Both the position numbers and the translations under genes were made by a program. Shown piece after piece: positions 58,066-64,000 of a DNA stretch of 64,000 nt. This DNA is from Bacteroidales bacterium (GTDB lineage Bacteria > Bacteroidota > Bacteroidia > Bacteroidales > WCHB1-69): NCBI GenBank assembly GCA_017649855.1, contig JAGCGA010000003.1:62001-126000 (forward strand), in the 5' to 3' direction. Numbering within the stretch: the stretch's first letter is position 1; each line of letters begins with the position of its first letter. The notes under the pieces were generated by a model. It saw nothing but the letters and a program-made list of their open reading frames with translations. It was not told the origin of the DNA and ran no database searches.

Positions 58066-59409
58066 ATGCATATTACCATCAACAAAGGGTTAGACCTCAG
58101 ATTAGCAGGCGCCGCACCTGACATACGGCTGGATTTCGTCTTGCCAGAAACCTTCCACATCCGGCCGTCCGACTTCCGGTGGCTGAGCCCCAAATTGCTC
58201 GTACAGGCCGGCGACCGCGTGGAAGTCGGCAGCCCGCTGTTCCACGACAAGCAGGATGAACGGATCGTGATTGTCTCGCCCGTGACCGGCACCGTGCAGG
58301 AGATTGTGCGCGGCGAGAAACGGGTCATTGAGGAGATCTCGATTGCCCGCGACGTGAACGCGCCCACGGAGACAAGTGTCCACTTCGAAACACCAACCAC
58401 TGGAGATGACGTTCGCACGTCGCTATTGCAGCATGGCTTGTGGCCTTGTCTGCGGCAGCGTCCCTACTCCACCATTCCCAATCCAGGCGCGAAACCCAAA
58501 TCGGTCTTCATATCTTGTTTCGACAGCAACCCGCTCGCCCCGGACTTCCATGTGCTGATGCGCGGCAAGGAGGAAGATTTCCGCTACGGCATCCAGATGT
58601 TGCAACTGGCCGCCGGCGACCAAGCTCCGATACACTTATGCATGAAAGAAGGTGCTGATAATCAAATCTTTGAAACTGTCGAAAACGTACAGAAGCACTA
58701 CTTCAGCGGTCCGCATCCCGCCGGCAACGTCGGCACCCAGATACACCGCATCGACCCCATAGACAAGGGCGAAACGGTTTGGTTCCTCGACCCGCAGGAG
58801 GTGGCCCGCATCGGCCAGTTCTTCTCCCGTCATATCCTGCAATTCGACAAGACAGCCGCTCTGACAGGACCCGCTGTCAAGAGTGCTGGCTACTTCAACA
58901 CGATTTACGGCGCAGATCTGTCCGCGTTACTCGCCGGCAACCTCACACAGGAGGATGCCCGCGTTATCAGCGGCAGCGTACTGAGTGGCAGCAAGATAGA
59001 AAATTCCCCTACCCTCGCTTTTCATGACCGGCAAATCACAGTCATTGAGGAAGGAGGCCAACGCGAGATCCTCGGGTGGCTGCTGCCGGGATTGAAGAAG
59101 TGGAGCCTCTCGCACACCTTCCTCGCCTGGCTCACGCCCAAGCGCACCTACGATGTCAACACCTCGCTTCACGGTGGCCGCCGCACCGTCATGATGACCG
59201 ACGTTTACGACAAGGTCTTCCCCTTCGACCTGATGCCGCTGCAACTGCTCAAGGCCTGCGAAATCAAGGACATCGAGCAGATGGAAGCCCTCGGTATCTA
59301 CGAGGTTGACAGCGAGGACTTCGCCCTCTGTGAACTCGTCTGTCCCTCAAAAAAAGAGTGGCAACAAATTGTATATGAAGCAATTATGGAATTATCACTG
59401 AACAATTAA
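58066..59409 (+). CDS. nqrA: Na+-translocating NADH:quinone reductase subunit A
   Basis: 447 residues from ATG 58066 (MHITINKGLDLRLAG), the canonical opening. LPETFHIRPSDFRWLSPKLL, GDRVEVGSPLFHDK and IVSPVTGTVQEIVRGEKRVI are NqrA segments, and TEGxx-type C-terminal features continue to RTVMMTDVYDKVFPFDLMPL then GIYEVDSEDFALCELVCPSK. NqrA is the peripheral cytoplasmic subunit of the sodium pump. Unusually, nqrB-F do not follow: the next gene, 2 bp on, encodes a CotH-like lipoprotein. Confidence 0.93.
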   Translation: MHITINKGLDLRLAGAAPDIRLDFVLPETFHIRPSDFRWLSPKLLVQAGDRVEVGSPLFHDKQDERIVIVSPVTGTVQEIVRGEKRVIEEISIARDVNAPTETSVHFETPTTGDDVRTSLLQHGLWPCLRQRPYSTIPNPGAKPKSVFISCFDSNPLAPDFHVLMRGKEEDFRYGIQMLQLAAGDQAPIHLCMKEGADNQIFETVENVQKHYFSGPHPAGNVGTQIHRIDPIDKGETVWFLDPQEVARIGQFFSRHILQFDKTAALTGPAVKSAGYFNTIYGADLSALLAGNLTQEDARVISGSVLSGSKIENSPTLAFHDRQITVIEEGGQREILGWLLPGLKKWSLSHTFLAWLTPKRTYDVNTSLHGGRRTVMMTDVYDKVFPFDLMPLQLLKACEIKDIEQMEALGIYEVDSEDFALCELVCPSKKEWQQIVYEAIMELSLNN

Positions 59410-59411
59410 CG

Positions 59412-60632
59412 ATGAAAAGAAAATACATACTATGGGTTGTGATTGTCTTGGCTATGTTAGGGAGCGCGTGCAAAGAGAAGAAGAAAGCCACAACGACAGC
59501 GGAGTCATTACAATTACCTGTAATACACATTGTTACTGAAAAAGAAATTCCTTGGGACAAGCGCATTCCGTGTGTAATGTCAGTGGTTGCGAACCACGAT
59601 TCCGTGTCTTGGAGTGGGAAGGTGAAGTTTCGAGGTGGTATTTCCTCCAAATATCACAAACACTCCTATTCGGTGAAGCTCTCGGCAGCGCAATCGCTGT
59701 GTGGTATGCCCGAGAACCGCAGCTGGATTCTCAACGCAAGCTACATTGACAAGACTTTTATGCGGCACAAACTTTGTTATGACCTTTTCAACATGATGGG
59801 TGACAATGATTTAGCGCCAAAATGCGCCTACGCTCTCGTGCGCGAGAACAATCAGCCGCAAGGACTTTATGTCGTTATGCAACGGCTCAACAAACATGTC
59901 TTAAATATCGACGACAGCGATCCCGAAGCGGTCATTTTCAAGGAGCCCAAACTATTCTACCCTGACAGCAAAATGCCTGCAAAAGATCCTCTCGACGAGA
60001 ACTATCACGGGCAGTCATACCCTGACTTCGAGAAAGGAGACCGCAGCGCAGTGATTGACGAGTTCCGCAACTTCATAGTCAAAACTTCAGATGAGGAATT
60101 TTACAATCATATTGGAGAATGGATTGATTTACAAAATCTTATCGACTGGCATTTGTTCATTCTCTTCACGAACAGCGGCGACGGCGTGCTCAAGAATTTC
60201 TATCTGTATAAGAAAGACGCCAACACCCCGTTCCGCATTGCCCTTTGGGACTGCGACCACAGTCTTGGCCGCGACGGCGACAACGAGAAAAACATGCTGA
60301 AGCACTTACCAGAAGAGCGTCGCAATATATTGATAGACAGAATGATGAAGTCTGACGAATACGTTCAGCGGTTGAAAAGTCGTTACACCGAATTACGCCG
60401 ATCAGGCATCTTCTCCTACGAAAACATTGAAAAGCTGATGAAAGAAAATGACCCGTACGTCCGATTGGGTTTGGAAGAAAACACCCGCCTTTGGCCTTAC
60501 GACAGCGAAAACTATTACGATGCCGCCACCTACGACGAAGAATACGCCTTGATTTTGGAGTTCGTGAAGCGAAGCATTGCCCGGCTTGACGCCCTTCTAT
60601 CCCCTTCAAAAAACCCAGAACCTAAACTCTAA
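59412..60632 (+). CDS. CotH-kinase family lipoprotein
   Basis: 406 residues. Lipoprotein signal peptide MKRKYILWVVIVLAMLGSAC with cysteine 20. CotH-type features: VKFRGGISSKYHKHSYSVKL (about 69-88), RSWILNASYIDKTFMRHKLC, LYVVMQRLNKHV, and the catalytic-like NLIDWHLFILFTNSGDGVLK with FRIALWDCDHSLG in the position of the metal-binding WDxDxxxG. CotH proteins are atypical protein kinases of spore coats; roles in Bacteroidota surface proteins are unknown. It starts 2 bp after nqrA. Confidence 0.87.
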   Translation: MKRKYILWVVIVLAMLGSACKEKKKATTTAESLQLPVIHIVTEKEIPWDKRIPCVMSVVANHDSVSWSGKVKFRGGISSKYHKHSYSVKLSAAQSLCGMPENRSWILNASYIDKTFMRHKLCYDLFNMMGDNDLAPKCAYALVRENNQPQGLYVVMQRLNKHVLNIDDSDPEAVIFKEPKLFYPDSKMPAKDPLDENYHGQSYPDFEKGDRSAVIDEFRNFIVKTSDEEFYNHIGEWIDLQNLIDWHLFILFTNSGDGVLKNFYLYKKDANTPFRIALWDCDHSLGRDGDNEKNMLKHLPEERRNILIDRMMKSDEYVQRLKSRYTELRRSGIFSYENIEKLMKENDPYVRLGLEENTRLWPYDSENYYDAATYDEEYALILEFVKRSIARLDALLSPSKNPEPKL

Positions 60633-60671
60633 ATAATTCAACGCCTTTTACGAATTAATCATGCCGAATTA

Positions 60672-62588
60672 ATGATCATGAGTATCTTCCTTAAGCAGCC
60701 CCGAAGGGGCAAGACGCGCGAAGCGCAATTAACCCCACATAAGCGCAGCGCAGTGTGGGTCGTGACCCTGATCATGCTCTTGCTGGCCGGGTTCTCGATG
60801 CGAACACAGGCCCAAACCCAACCCACCTGGGAGTCCCTCAACCAGCGCGGCTACCCGCAGTGGTTCCAAGACGCGAAACTCGGCATCTTCATCCACTGGG
60901 GGCTTTACTCCGTGCCGTCCTATGCCTCCAAAGAGGGCTACGGCGAATGGTTCTACCGCGGACTGATGCAGAAGGTGCCCGAACGAACGCGCATCATGAG
61001 CTACTACGCCGACACCACCAAACCCGTCTTCGACCAATACAAGGAACTCACAAAATACTGGCACGCAGAGCTTTGGAACCCCGACGAATGGGCGGATCTT
61101 TTCAGATATGCAGGGGCAAAATATGTGGTCTTGGTCACCAAGCACCACGACGGATACTGCCTGTGGGACAGTCAGTATCAGCCCGAATGGAACAGTGTGG
61201 TGAGCGGTCCGAGACGCAACATCGTGGAGGAGTTGACCACCAGCGTACGCGACCACGGGCTGCGCATGGGCTTCTACTACTCGCTGCCCGAATGGACCAA
61301 CCCGCGCCACATCTGGATGGTCGATCCGGACAATGAGATTGGTGACTATGTGGACAACTATATGGTTCCGCAGTTCAAGGAGCTGGTAAGCCACTACAAG
61401 CCCGACCTCATCTTCTCTGACGGCGACTGGAACAACACGGCGGAGCAGCTGCGCTCGCAGGAGATGATCAGCTGGTACTACAACACCGTGGGCGCGGACG
61501 CCATCGTGAACAACCGCTGGGGCAACGGCACGAAGCACGGTTTCCTCACGCCCGAGTACAGCGCGGGCATCGCCAACACGGAGGTGCCGTGGGCCGAGTG
61601 CCGCGGTCTCGGACGCAGCTTCGGGTTGAACCGCAACGAGGACTTAGACAATTACATGACCGACAGAGAGTTGATCCAACATTTTGTGGAATTGGTGGCG
61701 CACGGCGGCGGCCTGACCCTCAATGTGGGGCCCAACGCAGACGGCACCATCCCGCTCATCCAGCAGGAACGACTGAGAGCACTCGGCAAGTGGCTGGAAA
61801 TTAACGGACAGGCCATCTACGGAACACGCCCGTATGAGATCCCGTGCCAGCGGGAACGCACTGACATTTCTTGGCCAATCTTATACCAAAGGGAAGGAAT
61901 CGACTTTGATTGGGTTCGGAATGCGCCGTTGCGGGGCGTGAGCACAGACCATTTTGACATTAGTTGGTGGGGCGTTGTGGAAGTGCCAGAAGACGGAAAA
62001 TACACCCTGATGGCCCATGCAGATGATAGAGTATCCGTTTATGGCGGAACAAATCCAGATGTTTGGGACACTTTACTATATTATGACAAAAATGCGGTTT
62101 CTAATCCGAAAGGGCAAACCGTAATGGAGTTGCATAAAGACGATGAATTAACACTCATTGTGAATTATCATGAGAAAGACATGGAGGCTACTGTCTCCTT
62201 GATGTGGAGCAAAGACGGCGAGGAACCGACACCTATGCCCTCTTTTTGGGGAGGTAAAGTATATTGGGATCGCACCATCCGCTGCTTCACTACCAAAGAC
62301 AGCAACCTCTACATCATCGAGTTCGAGCGCCCCGACCGCACAAATCCTTTGGTAATCGAAAACATGCCGATAATTAGCCCTGAGGCGACATTCCGACTGT
62401 TGGAAGACTGGGGATATAATGCCAAGCTCAAATGGAAGCAGGACAAGCACGGCACCCTCACCATCGACTTCTCCAGCATAATGCAGGAGTTATTGAACCA
62501 TCTGGAAAACGCCTGGGTGATTGAGGTGGAGGGTTATAAGGCACCTGTGGTTAAAATGAAAAGGAATTACCATTTGAACGTTTGGTAA
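60672..62588 (+). CDS. alpha-L-fucosidase (GH29) with inserted PA14-like domain
   Basis: 638 residues. The GH29 barrel begins at about 60 (QWFQDAKLGIFIHWGLYSVP), with LVTKHHDGYCLWDSQY, GLRMGFYYSLPEWTNP and the nucleophile Asp250 in DLIFSDGDWN. A PA14-like segment (about 400-525; PEDGKYTLMAHADDRVSVYG) is inserted before the C-terminal strands, an arrangement known in some Bacteroides GH29 enzymes. It removes terminal fucose from glycans. The signal peptide is the VVTLIMLLLAGFSMRTQAQ region at 30-48; residues 9-30 before it are encoded by intergenic repeat DNA, so the start is uncertain (a GTG at 60753 is an alternative). Confidence 0.9.
   Translation: MIMSIFLKQPRRGKTREAQLTPHKRSAVWVVTLIMLLLAGFSMRTQAQTQPTWESLNQRGYPQWFQDAKLGIFIHWGLYSVPSYASKEGYGEWFYRGLMQKVPERTRIMSYYADTTKPVFDQYKELTKYWHAELWNPDEWADLFRYAGAKYVVLVTKHHDGYCLWDSQYQPEWNSVVSGPRRNIVEELTTSVRDHGLRMGFYYSLPEWTNPRHIWMVDPDNEIGDYVDNYMVPQFKELVSHYKPDLIFSDGDWNNTAEQLRSQEMISWYYNTVGADAIVNNRWGNGTKHGFLTPEYSAGIANTEVPWAECRGLGRSFGLNRNEDLDNYMTDRELIQHFVELVAHGGGLTLNVGPNADGTIPLIQQERLRALGKWLEINGQAIYGTRPYEIPCQRERTDISWPILYQREGIDFDWVRNAPLRGVSTDHFDISWWGVVEVPEDGKYTLMAHADDRVSVYGGTNPDVWDTLLYYDKNAVSNPKGQTVMELHKDDELTLIVNYHEKDMEATVSLMWSKDGEEPTPMPSFWGGKVYWDRTIRCFTTKDSNLYIIEFERPDRTNPLVIENMPIISPEATFRLLEDWGYNAKLKWKQDKHGTLTIDFSSIMQELLNHLENAWVIEVEGYKAPVVKMKRNYHLNVW
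60698..60760 (+). repeat. repeat-derived palindromes overlapping the fucosidase start
   Basis: GCCCCGAAGGGGC (60698-60710) resembles the core of the inverted repeats at 55208 and 56215, and CCCCACATAAGCGCAGCGCA with GTGTGGG (60733-60759) resembles the second stem of the 148-bp repeat (CCCCAGACTAAACGCAGTGC in copy 1). Confidence 0.6.
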
Positions 62589-62619
62589 CCGGATAATGGG
62601 CTGATGACGGATAACAATG

Positions 62620-64000
62620 TCAATCAACATTCACCAGCGCCTCTATCGGCACCGTACTGTCCATCAGGCCGATGCGGGTGTCGGAGGCGTGGCGATTGAC
62701 ACCCGTGTAGGCCAATGAGGCATCCTCGTAGCGGCGGAACTTCAGGATGGCATCGTTCATCTGGGCGCGGTTGAAGACACCGACACGTAACAACAGATCA
62801 AAGTCGTCAATGGTCAGGCCGGTAACGCGCTCAAACAGACTCGGTTCCAACTTGCGGATGACATCCTCCAAACTCTCCTCGCGGTAATCGGTGAGATACA
62901 TGAAGATGGGGATGCGGGTGGCGAACTTCATCAGTTTCTCCTGCACTTCGCGCCGTTTGGAGCGGTATTCCTTCTCTTCCTGCGTCAGCTCTTTCTTCTT
63001 TTTGCTATCATTCCCTTCTCCTGCCTCGCGTTTCAGTTTCTTTATCCTATCAGCACGATTGACGATGTTTTCGATGATGTCACTGCCCAGAGCACGGAAG
63101 CCTTCTATCTTCATGATGGCAGCCATAGCTTCGGGATTGTTCAATACACGTTGTAGCGTGGTGTTATCGACATTCACCAACTGCGCGCTATTCCAACGGC
63201 GGGCCAGCAGCGTGCCGCTGGTGCCGTTATCCACAAAATCAAGGATTTCAGTGGCATCTACCCGTTTCATGGAACTGCCGTCAAATTGCAGGATGGGCAG
63301 AAAGTTGATGAACTCATCCACCTTGTCGGTGATGCGGCGGTTGCTATCCACATCCAGCTGGTTGGCGTAGGTCACCACCTCGCGCAACGCACGATTGGGA
63401 GCGAAGTCGAACACGTAGCAGGTGGGCTTGAGGATAGTCCGCTTTCTGGGGTCCTCCTCGTCGGTGGCGGTCCACGGGCTTTGCACCCGGAAAGCCGTCT
63501 GGAAGTAGGTTTCCGGACTTGAGCAGTTGCGTAGCATCAGCAGTCCGCCTAACGGTCGAAGGGTGACGCCCGTGGTCAACTTGCCGCAGGTCAGCGTGAT
63601 GGTGCGGGTTTTCAGCGGGTTGTCGCCCATAGCCTCGCGCACGGGACCGAGGGCATCCACTCCGATACCGGCCTTGACGCCGCTACAGTTGATGATACTG
63701 TAGTTCTGGTAGAAACCGTTGGCGGGTCGGTGCAGCAATGCTTCCATCGCATCGCACGAAGCCACGTTGGGCAGGAACCACATCGTGTGGGCGCAGAGGT
63801 CGAGCAGACGGGTGTCCTCGAAAGGCAATGCCGGCCGCACATTGAGCGGCGAGCTGCCATCGCCGAAGATGGAGGCCTTGCCGCGGATAATGTCGAGCCA
63901 TTTCTGCACGGCTTTCTCATGGACGAAGGTCTTGCCCTCAGCGCGGAAGAACTCGTTGAGGTCAAAACCGTCCATATCCCACTGCTCGATCATCGCCCCG
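62620..64000 (-). CDS. SF2 helicase of restriction-modification type, C-terminal part
   Basis: At least 457 residues; the frame remains open to the right edge, so the true start lies outside. TITLTCGKLTTGVTLRPLGG then LLMLRNCSSPETYFQTAFRV and QSPW correspond to helicase motifs V and VI of large DEAD/DEAH restriction-type proteins. YVFDFAPNRALREVVTYANQ follows. The C-terminal half has a Lys/Glu-rich coiled-coil (KKKKELTQEEKEYRSKRREV) and IPIFMYLTDYREESLEDVIR. The nuclease or methylase parts are out of view, so the system type (type I/IIG/III-like) is open. Confidence 0.65.
   Translation of the reverse strand, partial: GAMIEQWDMDGFDLNEFFRAEGKTFVHEKAVQKWLDIIRGKASIFGDGSSPLNVRPALPFEDTRLLDLCAHTMWFLPNVASCDAMEALLHRPANGFYQNYSIINCSGVKAGIGVDALGPVREAMGDNPLKTRTITLTCGKLTTGVTLRPLGGLLMLRNCSSPETYFQTAFRVQSPWTATDEEDPRKRTILKPTCYVFDFAPNRALREVVTYANQLDVDSNRRITDKVDEFINFLPILQFDGSSMKRVDATEILDFVDNGTSGTLLARRWNSAQLVNVDNTTLQRVLNNPEAMAAIMKIEGFRALGSDIIENIVNRADRIKKLKREAGEGNDSKKKKELTQEEKEYRSKRREVQEKLMKFATRIPIFMYLTDYREESLEDVIRKLEPSLFERVTGLTIDDFDLLLRVGVFNRAQMNDAILKFRRYEDASLAYTGVNRHASDTRIGLMDSTVPIEALVNVD

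Overview
The window is chromosomal DNA of a Bacteroidota (order Bacteroidales-like) anaerobe. The evidence: two proteins carry type IX secretion C-terminal sorting domains and a third has the PorE-type TPR/beta-propeller/OmpA layout; several Bacteroidota-restricted families occur (DUF4293, DUF4271, DUF3078, a 288-aa primary sigma factor without region 1.1, degenerate arginase-fold protein); and about twenty intergenic gaps contain the phylum-specific -7 promoter box TAnnTTTG. No rRNA, tRNA, CRISPR array, transposase or integrase was seen. The genus cannot be fixed from the sequence.

Layout. 1-4.9 kb (minus): DUF2461, TlyA rRNA methyltransferase, DUF4293, LEA-like lipoprotein, LolD, EtfA, EtfB. 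5.4-8.2 kb (minus): a lipoprotein and an ECF-sigma locus with two near-identical putative ECF promoters, one of them inside the downstream open reading frame. 8.3-12.1 kb: butyryl-CoA dehydrogenase and a CoA-transferase beta subunit (minus), diverging from crotonase and 3-hydroxybutyryl-CoA dehydrogenase (plus). With EtfAB these form most of the crotonyl/butyryl-CoA branch of a butyrate fermentation; thiolase and the CoA-transferase alpha subunit are not here. 12.3-19.2 kb: a 2043-residue secreted SpvB/FG-GAP/RHS protein, Tc-toxin-BC-like, with an HExxH tip domain and an adjacent candidate immunity gene. 19.3-20.6 kb: a XRE regulator and an AT-rich gap holding a strong candidate for a structured small RNA. 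20.6-24.8 kb: tpiA, porE-like gene, murC.

24.9-28.25 kb is a small accessory island: a CdiA-type nuclease-like gene with an almost leaderless promoter and a 43-nt operator-like palindrome, an unidentified gene, two copies of a 148-bp dispersed repeat, and two tandem ORF6N-domain genes with swapped central segments plus a remnant of a third. 28.3-31.3 kb: ddh, pckA, a HAD-like gene. 31.4-33.8 kb: a large T9SS-secreted adhesin-like protein. 34-52 kb is mostly core machinery: mnmE, NrtR-like Nudix regulator, rpoN, asnS, rpoD, DUF3078, arginase-fold protein, topA, RibF-like protein, pheT, yidD, rnpA, hemD, DUF4271, a second T9SS protein, a pseudouridine synthase and panB. 52.3-57.4 kb: a galactose locus (sugar MFS transporter, galM, NTP-transferase, galK) preceded by three tandem 118-bp palindromic units. 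57.6-62.6 kb: periplasmic rhodanese, an orphan nqrA, a CotH-kinase lipoprotein and a GH29 alpha-L-fucosidase whose first codons lie in repeat DNA. The window ends inside a restriction-type SF2 helicase gene.

The most interesting items are the toxin with its HExxH tip, the paired ECF promoters, the small-RNA candidate at 20.32-20.46 kb, and the repeat-rich accessory island. Functional calls come from reading the translations; no database search was run.
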